This document shows, in pieces, positions 27,025 through 35,254 of a DNA stretch of 64,000 nt (the first letter of the stretch is position 1; every line of letters begins with the position of its first letter). The DNA comes from an uncultured Bryobacteraceae bacterium (GTDB taxonomy: Bacteria > Acidobacteriota > Terriglobia > Bryobacterales > Bryobacteraceae). The notes under the pieces are model-generated. The model was given only the letters and a program-made list of their open reading frames with translations. It did no database searches and was not told the DNA's origin. The stretch covers positions 390,511 through 454,510 of the forward strand of contig CALDSU010000001.1 of NCBI GenBank assembly GCA_937924525.1, read 5' to 3'. A program made the position numbers and the translations under genes.

Positions 27025-28593
27025 ATGCTGAAGGAAGCGAAGAGTTGCATGGGCACGCCGAACGCGCATTCCGCGGCGAGCGCGGAACAGCCTTATTACG
27101 TCTGGGAGGTTCCCGGCAAGGCCGCCGTGCGTCTGTATTTCGATGTGATCGACCGGGTGCTGCCGGAGATCATGCGAGGTTTCGGCGCGCTGCCGAGGCG
27201 CGGCGCGGAGGTGGGCGGCTTGCTGCTGGGGCGCGTGCTCGAGTCCGCTCCGCTCGTGGTGAGCGTCGAGGAATTCGAGCCGGTGCCGTGCGAGTACCTG
27301 TCCGGACCTTCCTACCGGTTGTCCGCCGCCGACCGCGAGCGGTTGGAACAGACGCTGGCGCTCTGGCAGGACCGGCCGCTGCGCGTGGTGGGTTTCTATC
27401 GCAGCCACACCCGCAAGGACCTGTTTCTGGACGCCGAGGACGTCGACTTGTTCCGGCGCTATTTCGCGGGTCCGGAGCACGTCTTCCTGCTGGTAAAACC
27501 GTTCGCCACGCGGGCGAGCGTAGCGGGTTTCTTCTTCTGGGAAGACGGGCGGATTGAGATGGAAGCCCCGTACGCGCAGTTCCCCTTCAGCCGGCGGGAA
27601 TTAGGCGGGGGGGCGGCGCATCCGCCGCTGCCTCTGCGGCAGGCGGAAGCGCCGGCGCCGAACCTGCCGCCTCCCCGCGCGCGGATGCAGCCGATTCCCA
27701 TGCCACAGGCCGGCGAGATACGCCGTCCGGCGCGGCAGGAGCCGTTTGCCGAGGACCTGGAGGATCGTTACGTGCCCGCGCTGGAAGAGGCGGAAACGAT
27801 TCCGGCGGAACTGCCGCCTCCCCCTGACTTGGGGCCGGCGGAGGGGGGATATGCGTTGCCGCCTCCGCCGGGGCGGGAAGCAGCGCCCGAGCGGCCGCCG
27901 GCGCGCCGCGGGCGATGGCTCGCCGCGGCGGTTCTCCTGTTGGGGGCCGCGTTCGCCGGGTACCGCTATTGGCCGCAGATGGACGCGAGCCGCGGCGGTG
28001 CGCCCGCGGATGCGCTCCGCCTGGCAGTGAACGTCGCCGGGCCGCAATTGGAGATCACCTGGGACCGGGAGGCCCCGGCGATCCTGCGCGCGCAGCGGGG
28101 AATGCTGGTCATTACCGATGGCGCGCACCGCGAGCGGGTGCCGCTGAGCGCCCTTCAATTGCGGCAAGGGCGGGTGCTTTACACGCGGGTCACGCGCGAG
28201 GTGGCCCTGCGGCTAGAGGTGACCGCCGCGGACACGCCGGCCACGAGCGAATCCACGCGAGTGCTGATTGCGGAACTGGGGAACGCGGCTGCGACTCCTC
28301 CTCCGCCGCCTGCCGTGCCCAAGGAAACCGGTCCGGTGAAAGAGCAGGAAGCGGCGCCGGAACCGGCCAGCGCCGCCCCACCGCCGGAGAGGGCCGCAGC
28401 CCCGGAGCCGCAGGCGGCGAAAACGGCCCGCGCCACTCGAACGGCGCGACGCCAGGCCGCGCGGCCGGCTCCTCCCGTAACGTCTTCCGTCAGGGAAGCG
28501 CCCCCGCCGCCGGAACCGTCCCCCGCCGCCGAGCCGGCGTCACCGCCTGCCGAAGCGCCCCGGGAGGTCGCCCGCCCGCCTCGCCGCCGATAG
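27025..28593 (+). CDS. JAB/MPN-like domain membrane protein with degenerate metal site
   Basis: A 522-residue protein. Residues about 20-190 resemble a JAB/MPN (JAMM) domain: GAEVGGLLLGRV supplies the Glu strand, then VVGFYRSHTRKDLFLDAEDVDLF and the beta-hairpin FLLVKPFATRASVAGFFFW. The JAMM signature is E, HxH, S, D; here the first His of HxH is Arg (YRSH), so zinc binding is probably lost. A proline-rich linker (about 200-290) leads to one transmembrane helix (WLAAAVLLLGAAFAGY, about 296-314), a beta-rich domain and a second Pro/Ala-rich tail ending PPRRR. An ATG at 27049 is an alternative start. Function unknown. Confidence 0.7.
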   Translation: MLKEAKSCMGTPNAHSAASAEQPYYVWEVPGKAAVRLYFDVIDRVLPEIMRGFGALPRRGAEVGGLLLGRVLESAPLVVSVEEFEPVPCEYLSGPSYRLSAADRERLEQTLALWQDRPLRVVGFYRSHTRKDLFLDAEDVDLFRRYFAGPEHVFLLVKPFATRASVAGFFFWEDGRIEMEAPYAQFPFSRRELGGGAAHPPLPLRQAEAPAPNLPPPRARMQPIPMPQAGEIRRPARQEPFAEDLEDRYVPALEEAETIPAELPPPPDLGPAEGGYALPPPPGREAAPERPPARRGRWLAAAVLLLGAAFAGYRYWPQMDASRGGAPADALRLAVNVAGPQLEITWDREAPAILRAQRGMLVITDGAHRERVPLSALQLRQGRVLYTRVTREVALRLEVTAADTPATSESTRVLIAELGNAAATPPPPPAVPKETGPVKEQEAAPEPASAAPPPERAAAPEPQAAKTARATRTARRQAARPAPPVTSSVREAPPPPEPSPAAEPASPPAEAPREVARPPRRR

Positions 28594-28609
28594 AGAGCGC
28601 CCCGCCGAA

Positions 28610-29536
28610 TTATGGATTCCCGGCGGGATTGGCGCTGGCCAGTCCTTCCACCAGCAGGACCGACACAGCGGAGATCAGGTGCAGTCCGGGATTCTCGGGC
28701 GTGTAGTTCGGACCGGGGATGTCCTCGCAGGTAATCGCCATGGCCACCTTCCCCGACTTTGCGTACACGATGCCGATGTCGGCGCGGAGGTGATCGAGCG
28801 CCCCGGATTTACTGGCGATCTCCGCGTCCGGCAGGGTGCGGCCAATGCCGTCGGCGTACTGCTCGCGCTTCAGAATCGCGATCATCTCGGCGGAGGCGGC
28901 GGGACTGACGGCTCTGCCCTGATCCAGCAACTCCAAGAGCCGTACCATCTCGCGCGGGGTAGACACGCCGATGCCGAAACGCTGGTATTCCTCCCGGCGG
29001 CCTTCGCGGCTGTGGCCGCTCGCTACCGCTTTGAGTTTCTTGCCGTCGCCCAGAATCTTGCGCAGGGAACGCGTCTGTTTCAACCCCAGCGCGTCCATGC
29101 GGGCATTCACCGCGTCGGCGGTAATGCGGTCGAGCACCAGATTGGTGGCGGTGTTGTCGCTGACAACGATCATCAGCCGCACCAGGTCGCGCAGGGGAAT
29201 CCGCAGCCCGGGCGACATCTCGCGGAGAACGCCGGAGCCGGAAACCATGTCTTCTTCCGTCAGCGTCATGGTGTCCTGCCAGCGGAACTTGCCTGCTTCG
29301 GCCTGTGCGAACGCTTCCACCATGATCGGAACCTTAATGGTGCTGGCGGTGCGCAACCGCTCGTCCCCGCCGATGGAGTAGGTGACGCCCGTGTCCAGGT
29401 TTTTGGCGAACAGGAAGACCTTGCCGGGGAACCGCGCGATGCGCTCCCGGATCTTGCGGTCCATTTCGTCCAGCCGGGGAGCAGCGCAGAGGGGCAGGGA
29501 ACTCAGCAGCAAGCTTGCAACAGCGAGGTGGCGCAT
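28610..29536 (-). CDS. Class A beta-lactamase-like serine hydrolase
   Basis: A 308-residue protein with a signal peptide (LAVASLLLSSLPLCA). The serine-site motifs are present: S65-TI-K68, S126-D-N128 and K243-SG. The omega-loop Glu of class A enzymes (ExxLN) is not visible; the region between about 170 and 195 reads AVASGHSREGRREEY, so the deacylating residue may be absent or displaced. The usual mid motif (LRDLVRLMIVVSDNTATNLVLD) is intact. It may hydrolyse beta-lactams poorly or act as a penicillin-binding-like or esterase-like protein. No AmpR-type regulator sits nearby. Confidence 0.85.
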   Translation of the reverse strand: MRHLAVASLLLSSLPLCAAPRLDEMDRKIRERIARFPGKVFLFAKNLDTGVTYSIGGDERLRTASTIKVPIMVEAFAQAEAGKFRWQDTMTLTEEDMVSGSGVLREMSPGLRIPLRDLVRLMIVVSDNTATNLVLDRITADAVNARMDALGLKQTRSLRKILGDGKKLKAVASGHSREGRREEYQRFGIGVSTPREMVRLLELLDQGRAVSPAASAEMIAILKREQYADGIGRTLPDAEIASKSGALDHLRADIGIVYAKSGKVAMAITCEDIPGPNYTPENPGLHLISAVSVLLVEGLASANPAGNP

Positions 29537-29794
29537 GGCGCCCCTATTTTCGCACCCGTGGCCGGCGCGCGAGGAGGCGAAGGAGTTCGCGAAATCAGGA
29601 TGGGCGCGGTGGGACAAGTCTCCGATTGGTCCAGGGCTGGTCGGAGACCGGTCTCCGACCGGCGCACACGGGCTTACCGCCGGGGGAGGAACGTAGAAAC
29701 TCGAAGGGCAGCTCTCCGGCTAGCCCGTGTCCAGGAGCAAACCTGTCCAAACTCCAGAGGGGCAAGTCGGAGCGTTGCTCCATGTTTCCGGAAC
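29537..29794. other. Intergenic region with palindromes
   Basis: 258 nt between the beta-lactamase-like and six-hairpin glycosidase genes, with no supported gene. It holds a 22-bp perfect palindrome (29639-29660) and a 9-bp inverted repeat (ACACGGGCT at 29665-29673 with its complement at 29722-29730), plus a nearby CTCCGATTGG resembling part of the palindrome. It looks like a structured or repeat-derived segment. Confidence 0.5.
29639..29660. repeat. 22-bp perfect palindrome
   Basis: GGTCGGAGACC at 29639-29649 is followed with no spacer by its reverse complement at 29650-29660. Flanking bases do not continue the symmetry. It could be a dimeric-protein operator or the core of a dispersed REP-like element. 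Confidence 0.6.
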
Positions 29795-30979
29795 TCAGTA
29801 CTTGAGCCGGCGCGCCGCAGCCAGCGGATTGCACGCGCTGACCACATAACTGGGCAACTGCCGGTAGCCTTCGTTGACGCACTCGCAGATCCCGCCGCCG
29901 CGGAAGTCGGCGAGCAGGTCCTGCCAAACCTGGCGCGCCAGACGGGCATCCGTCCGCGCCAGAGCGTACATCAACCACCCGCTCGCCGTCGCCCAGTACG
30001 CCCCGTTCTGATAGCGCTCTGGCGGCACCGGCGCCAGCAGGCGCTGCCAGTATTCGCCCTTGAGCAGATGGCGCACCTGGCCGCGCCAGACGAAATCCTG
30101 GCGCCTGCGGAGCAGGAAGTCGAGGACTTTGGCTCGCCTCGAACCCAAGGGAAACTCCAGCCAGACCGCGTAGGCGTTGCCCCAGACGTCGATTTGGCGG
30201 CAATCCCGGCTGGCCGCCAGGAACGCGCCGGCCGCCTCGTCCCACAACTCGCCGAGATGGCGCTCCACCAGCGCCGCCCGCCGGCGGTATCGCGCCGCAG
30301 CCTCGCGACTGCCGGTGCGTCCGTGCCAGCGCTCCATCCTGCGGCTGGCCGTCCAGTCCAGCAGCGATTCGAAAAACAACGCGCCGGTCTTGCCGACGGT
30401 GTCGGTAAAGCCATAAGGCGAGTGGGGCTTGGCCGGGTCATTCCAAACGAGGCCCATCGCGTTGCGGGGAGTCCAATCCATCGTCCGGTCCAATCGCAAC
30501 GCCCACTCCCGGAACAACGCCCGCGCCGGTCCGCGCGGCAGACGGCGCAGGTGGGAATCCACCGCGATCACCAGAAAGGCCGGGTTGTCGAGATTGGGTT
30601 CGCCGAGCGGCCGGTTCACAGGACCGCCGCTGTAGACGGCGAGCCCGTCCGGTTGCACACGATCGGGCGCGGCTCCGTCGGCCCGTATGCCCCGCAGCAG
30701 GTAACGCAAACCCGCTTCGACTTCGGCGGGCGGCATCAGGTCGCCCGCGTTCTCGACCATGTAGGCGAAATCCCGCGTCCAGAGCGCGCGGTAGCTGCCC
30801 TTGCCGTCCGGCGTGTAGAGCCACGTGCCCTCTCGCGCTTGCACCCGGGAACCGGCGAGTAACTCCCGGGTCCGGGCGGTCAGCCACTCGACGTCAGGAT
30901 CGGCGGCGGCCGCCGTCCCGAGCAGGGTCAGGCACCACCCCAGCGCCGCCCAAACACGAACGCCCGCGCGCGAAAACAC
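29795..30979 (-). CDS. Secreted six-hairpin glycosidase-like protein
   Basis: A 394-residue protein with a signal peptide (VWAALGWCLTLLGTAAA). It looks like an (alpha/alpha)6-barrel glycosidase of the trehalase/invertase (GH37/GH63/GH100) type: GSYRALWTRDFAYMVENAGDLMP, YSGGPVNRPLGEPNLDNPAF, MGLVWNDPAKPHSPYGFTD, WGNAYAVWLEFPLG, YQNGAYWATASGW. Asp in the TRDF motif and acidic residues late in the barrel are the likely acid/base pair. A GTG start at 30979 sits 5 nt after a perfect TATAAT. It converges with the beta-lactamase-like gene through the palindrome region. Confidence 0.7.
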   Translation of the reverse strand: MFSRAGVRVWAALGWCLTLLGTAAAADPDVEWLTARTRELLAGSRVQAREGTWLYTPDGKGSYRALWTRDFAYMVENAGDLMPPAEVEAGLRYLLRGIRADGAAPDRVQPDGLAVYSGGPVNRPLGEPNLDNPAFLVIAVDSHLRRLPRGPARALFREWALRLDRTMDWTPRNAMGLVWNDPAKPHSPYGFTDTVGKTGALFFESLLDWTASRRMERWHGRTGSREAAARYRRRAALVERHLGELWDEAAGAFLAASRDCRQIDVWGNAYAVWLEFPLGSRRAKVLDFLLRRRQDFVWRGQVRHLLKGEYWQRLLAPVPPERYQNGAYWATASGWLMYALARTDARLARQVWQDLLADFRGGGICECVNEGYRQLPSYVVSACNPLAAARRLKY

Positions 30980-30984
30980 CCTTC

Positions 30985-30990
30985 ATTATA
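30985..30990 (-). promoter_or_regulatory. Perfect TATAAT 5 nt from a GTG start (leaderless candidate)
   Basis: The minus-strand -10 TATAAT at 30990-30985 is a full consensus match. The predicted transcription start (about 7 nt downstream) coincides with the GTG at 30979. The only SD-like string (GAAGG) directly abuts the GTG. No good -35 is seen at 16-19 nt. Confidence 0.5.
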
Positions 30991-31012
30991 GATAGGAGCG
31001 CCGCCGCCGGCG

Positions 31013-31852
31013 TTACGCGGCCGCCAGCCCCGCCAGCACGCCGCGCATGTACGCGAACGATTGCATCATGCCCGGCACGGGGTTGTCGGCGTGGATCTCG
31101 TATTCCAGCATGACCCCGCCCGTGTACTTCATGCGGATCAGTTGCCGGAAGATCGCGGGGATCGGCATCGCGCCTTCCCCGACCGCGCACTGGCTGTCCC
31201 GGTCGCGCAGGTCGCGCAGATCCTTGACATGCAGGTCGAACAGGCGTGCTCCCGCGGCGCGGATGGACTCGACGACATCCGCGCCCGTGCGCGTCGTGTG
31301 CCCGATGTCAATACACAGTCCCACGCGTGCGTCCATGCCCTTGATCGCGTCGAGCACGCTCTGCGGCGACGGGAAATGTTTGTCTTCGGGACCGTGATTG
31401 TGAATCGCCACGCGAATGTCGTAGTGCCTGACGAATTTTTCGATGCGCGGCAGGGTCTGGTGGGTCGGCGCGATCACCAGCATGGGCATGCCGCACCCTT
31501 TCGCGTAGTCGAAAAAGAAACGAACGGCCTCGTCGGTATCCTCGCGGATGTTGTTGTTCCCGCCGCTCAGGATCTGGAGTCCCGCCGCTTCAAACGCCCG
31601 CCGGCCTGCCGCCCACTCCTCCGGCGTGCCTTTGTAGGGCAAGTGAAACTCCTTGATGCTGACGTAGGAAACGCCCATCTGACGGATGGCGGCGATGGCC
31701 TGCGCGCGGTCGAGTTTCCGCAGCGAGTAAGTGGCGACGCCCAGTTTCAGCGGCGGCGCGGAAGACGGGGCGGCCACGGCGGAACTGGCGGCAAACGGAG
31801 CCACGGCGGACGCCGCCAGCATCCGCCTCCGGCCGAGGGGGTGCTTGTGCAT
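31013..31852 (-). CDS. Exported sugar phosphate isomerase/epimerase-like protein (TIM barrel)
   Basis: A 279-residue protein with a Tat- or Sec-type leader (GRRRMLAASAVAPFAASSAVA). The barrel belongs to the xylose isomerase-like/AP endonuclease 2 family: KLGVATYSLRK, YVSIKEFHLP, LQILSGGNNNI, VAIHNHGPEDKHF, VGLCIDIGHTTRTG, LFDLHVKDLRD and VMLEYEIHADNP. Glu, Asp and His in these strands form the usual divalent-metal site. It probably isomerises or epimerises a sugar outside the cytoplasm. The gene lies downstream of the RidA gene on the same strand, 36 nt away. The substrate cannot be told from sequence. Confidence 0.82.
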   Translation of the reverse strand: MHKHPLGRRRMLAASAVAPFAASSAVAAPSSAPPLKLGVATYSLRKLDRAQAIAAIRQMGVSYVSIKEFHLPYKGTPEEWAAGRRAFEAAGLQILSGGNNNIREDTDEAVRFFFDYAKGCGMPMLVIAPTHQTLPRIEKFVRHYDIRVAIHNHGPEDKHFPSPQSVLDAIKGMDARVGLCIDIGHTTRTGADVVESIRAAGARLFDLHVKDLRDLRDRDSQCAVGEGAMPIPAIFRQLIRMKYTGGVMLEYEIHADNPVPGMMQSFAYMRGVLAGLAAA

Positions 31853-31887
31853 ACCCTCCTATTCTGCCCAAACCGCGCGGACGGCCG

Positions 31888-33090
31888 CTATTCCTTCACC
31901 GCCACCATGGAGATTTCCTCGAGTTTGGGAGAGCGCCCGTCCGGCAGCGGCTTCCGCTCGACCGGCGGCAGCGGCTGCACCGTGGTGCGCGTCGGCGGCG
32001 CGGCCGTGAAATACCTGGCGTACACGGCGTTCATCTTGCCGAATTCGTCCAGGTTGTCCACGTAGACGTTGCTCTGCACGGCGTGGGAAAAATCCAGGCC
32101 GGCTTCTTCGAGGCCGTCGAGCAGGTTACGCATGCTCTGCCGGACCTGATTTTCGACATCGCTGGCCCAGATGCCGCCGTTCGGTCCGGGAATAAACCCC
32201 GCTTTCGCCGAGCAGTAATACGTATCGCCAGCCCAGACACAAGGGCTCGCGGTCGGACTGGGCGGCATATTCTTGGGGCGGACCGCCCGCCGCTGGGCAA
32301 GATCCCGGATGCCGACGCCCGTGAATTCAATGTGTGCGCCGCCCGGCAGGCTGTTCACGACAATCGTAGCCCGCGCCGGCGTGTTGCCGAATTCAAAGTG
32401 TTTGGCGTACACGTCGTTCATCGTCCCCAGGGGCATTTCCCGCGTCAGGTAGGGGTTGATGAACACCATGTGGCGAAAGTCCATGCCTGCGGCCTTCAGC
32501 GTTTCCCGCATCTGGTCGAGCGCCAGTTGCACCTGCGCCGCTGGGTCCGCGGGTTGCCGGCCGGTGCGCGGGTCCTTGCCGTACGCGGCGGAGACGTACA
32601 ACTTGTCGCCGCCGAACACCGCCGCGGGCACGCCGTTGCGCATCCCGCCCACCGCCTTCTTTTTGGTCAGATCCACCACGGCCACGGCGTTGATCTCCAC
32701 CTGCGTGTCCGTTGGCATGCGGTAGACGCCCAGCAGCGCGCGGGCCGGGGGATTGCGGGCGAAGTATTGGGCCCAGACCTTCTCGAACTCGGCTTCCTTC
32801 GCCATGTCGGCCAGATAGACCTGCGAGTAGACGATGTGCTCGAGCGTCAGTCCTCCCGCCTCGATGATGGCCTTGACGTTCTCGATGCACTGGCGGGTCT
32901 GCTCGGCAAACTCGCTGGGCACGGTGCCGTCCGGGCGACGCATTCCCTGCCCGGAGACGTACAGCATCCCGCCCGCGCGAATGCCCGGGCTGTACGGGCC
33001 CACCGGTTTGGGGCCGATTTTCGGAACCACCACGTCGCGGCCCCAGAGCGGCGCCGCCGCCAGCATCCAAAACGCCAGAGTACGATTCAT
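31888..33090 (-). CDS. Secreted protein with three tandem RidA domains
   Basis: A 400-residue protein with a signal peptide (TLAFWMLAAAPLWG). Three RidA/YjgF-YER057c-UK114 domains follow: about 21-138 (IRAGGMLYVSGQGMRRPDG, PPARALLGVYRMP, VEINAVAVV), 140-265 (GDKLYVSAAYG, TPARATIVVNSLP, IEFTGVGI) and 270-400 (AGDTYYCSAKAG, PPTRTTVQPLP, EEISMVAVKE). The substrate-binding Arg (PAR/PTR) and the late Glu are kept in all three. RidA hydrolyses reactive enamine/imine intermediates made by PLP enzymes; single domains normally trimerise, so one chain may be a pseudo-trimer. Its start overlaps the stop of the aminotransferase gene by 4 nt. Confidence 0.85.
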   Translation of the reverse strand: MNRTLAFWMLAAAPLWGRDVVVPKIGPKPVGPYSPGIRAGGMLYVSGQGMRRPDGTVPSEFAEQTRQCIENVKAIIEAGGLTLEHIVYSQVYLADMAKEAEFEKVWAQYFARNPPARALLGVYRMPTDTQVEINAVAVVDLTKKKAVGGMRNGVPAAVFGGDKLYVSAAYGKDPRTGRQPADPAAQVQLALDQMRETLKAAGMDFRHMVFINPYLTREMPLGTMNDVYAKHFEFGNTPARATIVVNSLPGGAHIEFTGVGIRDLAQRRAVRPKNMPPSPTASPCVWAGDTYYCSAKAGFIPGPNGGIWASDVENQVRQSMRNLLDGLEEAGLDFSHAVQSNVYVDNLDEFGKMNAVYARYFTAAPPTRTTVQPLPPVERKPLPDGRSPKLEEISMVAVKE

Positions 33091-34208
33091 GCTTGATATA
33101 CGCTCCAGAAAACTTCACGGAACTTCGCCATGTCGGCGTCCGTGCCGATCGACACCCGCAGATAGTTGGTGTACGGCGGGAAGGGCCGCCCGACGGCCAC
33201 GCCCCGCCGCGGCATGGCAAAGATCAACGGCCGGGCGTCCCGCCGCACATCGATCATGACGAAGTTCGCATGCGATTCCAGGTAGTTCAGCCCCTTCTCC
33301 TTGAGCCAGGCGCAAAGTTCGGCCCGCGCCCGCAGAACGCGCGCCCGGCGGCCCGGCAGAAACCGCGACCGGTCCGCGAGGGCCGCCAGCACCGCCTGCG
33401 CCGTCACGTACGAGATCACATTATTGCGAAACGGGCTCATGGCGGCAATCAGGTCGGGCCGCGCGCACGCAAAGCCCGCCCGCAACCCGGCCATGCCGTA
33501 AATCTTCGAGAACGTCCGCGCCACCACCACCGGTCTTCCCTGGCGCACAAATTCCAACGCACTGGCGAAAGCGGGTGTGTCGGCGAAGTCGTGATACGCC
33601 TCGTCCACCAGCAGGACCGTCCGCGGCGGCAGGTTCGCCACCAGCCAGGCCAGGTCCGCTTTCGGGGTGACCGCGCCGGTCGGATTGTTGGGGTTGCACA
33701 AATACAGCAGCGCGCCCGAGTGACCCGCCGCCGCTTCCGCCATTTTGCGCACGTCAGCGCTATGCGAAGCGGTCAACGGGACGCGCACTACCTTCCGGCC
33801 GAGCGCCGTGGCGACCTCGAGCGGGCCCTCGAAAGTGGGCGTCATGGTAATCAGGGGCTTCTCCGGCGCCGTGAACGCGTCCACCGCGGCATGCAACACC
33901 TCGCTGGAGCCGGCGCCCACCAGCACCTGATCGCCGGCCAAGTCCTCGCTGCTGGCCACGGCGGCGTAGAACTCGCGAAATTCCTGGTAGTGGTACCGGC
34001 CGGCGGCAGGCAGGCTGCGGACGGCCCCTTCGATCGCCACCGGCGGCGGACCTTCGGGATTTTCATTGGCGTTCAGCCACACCATACCGTCCGGCGCCTC
34101 GCGGAGCGGTACGGCCGCGCGTTGCGCGTAGGCCATTTCGTTCAGCATCCGCCCGCCTCCCAGGCTGGCGGCGGCGCCCCAGGCGAACTTTCGGCGCGAG
34201 ATTGGCAC
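33087..34208 (-). CDS. Tat-exported class I/II PLP aminotransferase (HisC-like)
   Basis: A 373-residue protein starting at GTG 34208 with GAGGAGG 7 nt upstream. The leader is twin-arginine (ISRRKFAWGAAASLGGG), followed by a fold type I aminotransferase of the histidinol-phosphate type: WLNANENPEGPP, GAGSSEVLHAAVDAF, LYLCNPNNPTGA (substrate/PLP Asn), LLVDEAYHDFAD (PLP Asp) and the Schiff-base Lys in ARTFSKIYGMAGLRAG. Tat export suits a folded, PLP-loaded enzyme. Its stop overlaps the start of the triple RidA gene by 4 nt, so the two are translated together. No histidine-synthesis genes are nearby, so HisC function is unlikely. Confidence 0.85.
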   Translation of the reverse strand: MPISRRKFAWGAAASLGGGRMLNEMAYAQRAAVPLREAPDGMVWLNANENPEGPPPVAIEGAVRSLPAAGRYHYQEFREFYAAVASSEDLAGDQVLVGAGSSEVLHAAVDAFTAPEKPLITMTPTFEGPLEVATALGRKVVRVPLTASHSADVRKMAEAAAGHSGALLYLCNPNNPTGAVTPKADLAWLVANLPPRTVLLVDEAYHDFADTPAFASALEFVRQGRPVVVARTFSKIYGMAGLRAGFACARPDLIAAMSPFRNNVISYVTAQAVLAALADRSRFLPGRRARVLRARAELCAWLKEKGLNYLESHANFVMIDVRRDARPLIFAMPRRGVAVGRPFPPYTNYLRVSIGTDADMAKFREVFWSVYQA

Positions 34209-34284
34209 GGGTCCCCCTCCTCGAACGCCCTTCATCATATCGCCGCTCCCCGGATCCGCCATAGCGCCGGCGGCGCTCAATCAT

Positions 34285-34303
34285 TCGAAAATTTCGATAT
34301 ATT
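34285..34303 (+). promoter_or_regulatory. Palindrome plus -10 of the NhaR-type gene
   Basis: TCGAAA-A-TTTCGA (34285-34297) is a near-palindromic 13-mer of the T-N11-A kind bound by LysR proteins. It is directly followed by TATATT (34298-34303, 5 of 6), 8 nt before the ATG at 34312. It lies in the 103-nt divergent gap facing the aminotransferase gene, so one protein could repress or control both sides. Confidence 0.5.
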
Positions 34304-34311
34304 GAGAGCAA

Positions 34312-35244
34312 ATGGAATGGCTGAACTATCATCACCTGCTCTACTTCTGGGTGGTGGCGCGGGAGGGCAGCATCGCGCGAGCCAGTGAAACCCTGCGGCT
34401 GGCGCAGCCCACCATCAGCGGCCAGATTCACGCTCTGGAGGACTCGCTGGGCGAAAAACTCTTTCACCGTTCCGGCCGCAACCTGGTGCTGACGGACGTA
34501 GGGCGCCTGGTCTACGGCTACGCCGAGGACATTTTCAGCCTCGGCCGGGAGATGATGGACGTGCTGCGCGGCCGTCCCACGGGCCGTCCGATGCGTCTGC
34601 TGGTCGGCGTGGCCGACGTGGTGCCCAAACTGATCGCGTTCCGCCTGCTTGAACCCGCGCTGCGCATGAAGGAGCCCTTGCAGATTGTCTGTCAGGAGAA
34701 CCGCTCAGAGCAACTCTTCGCCGACCTCGCCAAGCACGCGCTGGATCTGGTGATCACCGACGCGCCCCTGCAGCCCGGCATGCGCGTGCGCGCTTACAAC
34801 CACCTGCTCGGCGAGTGCGCGGCGACCGTCTTCGCCAAGCCATCCCTGGCCAACAAACTCCGGCGAAACTTCCCGCAGTCGCTGGACGGGACGCCTTTTC
34901 TGTTGCCCAGCGCCGGTTCGACACTGCGGCTGTCCCTCGATCACTGGTTCGAGACGCAGGGCATCCGGCCCAACGTGCGCGGGGAGTTCCAGGACAGCGC
35001 GTTGATGAAAGTCTTCGGCCAGGAGGGTCATGGTTGTTTTGTGGCGCCGTCAGTGATCGAAGACGAGATCCGTCACCTGTACCACGTCGCCGTGGTCGGC
35101 CGGGTGGAGGAGCTGGTCGAGCGGTTCTTTGCGGTGTCCGTCGAGCGGAAACTGAAACATCCGGCGGTGGTCGCCATTTCCAACGCCGCCCGCGAAGGAC
35201 TGTTTACCGGCGGCGCGCTGCGGCGCACGGCGGCGGCTGATTGA
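34312..35244 (+). CDS. nhaR: LysR-type regulator of the NhaR family
   Basis: A 310-residue LysR protein. It starts with MEWLNYHHLLYFWVVAREGS, the NhaR opening, followed by the helix-turn-helix (LAQPTISGQIHALE, LGEKLFHR) and the effector domain (LLVGVADVVPKLIA, QIVCQENRSEQLFADLA, HALDLVITDAP, FLLPSAGSTLR, GHGCFVAPSVIEDEI). In E. coli NhaR senses Na+ and activates the nhaA Na+/H+ antiporter. Here the next genes on the strand are a TPR protein (10 nt gap) and a ClC exchanger, suggesting control of that operon and probably of itself via the palindrome upstream. The ligand is unknown. Confidence 0.88.
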   Translation: MEWLNYHHLLYFWVVAREGSIARASETLRLAQPTISGQIHALEDSLGEKLFHRSGRNLVLTDVGRLVYGYAEDIFSLGREMMDVLRGRPTGRPMRLLVGVADVVPKLIAFRLLEPALRMKEPLQIVCQENRSEQLFADLAKHALDLVITDAPLQPGMRVRAYNHLLGECAATVFAKPSLANKLRRNFPQSLDGTPFLLPSAGSTLRLSLDHWFETQGIRPNVRGEFQDSALMKVFGQEGHGCFVAPSVIEDEIRHLYHVAVVGRVEELVERFFAVSVERKLKHPAVVAISNAAREGLFTGGALRRTAAAD

Positions 35245-35254
35245 TACTAGAGGA

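Noticed and set aside
26893..27480. N-terminal extension of the GH106-like gene
   Set aside because: It would overlap the JAB-like gene on the other strand and precedes a clear signal peptide at 26892/26880.
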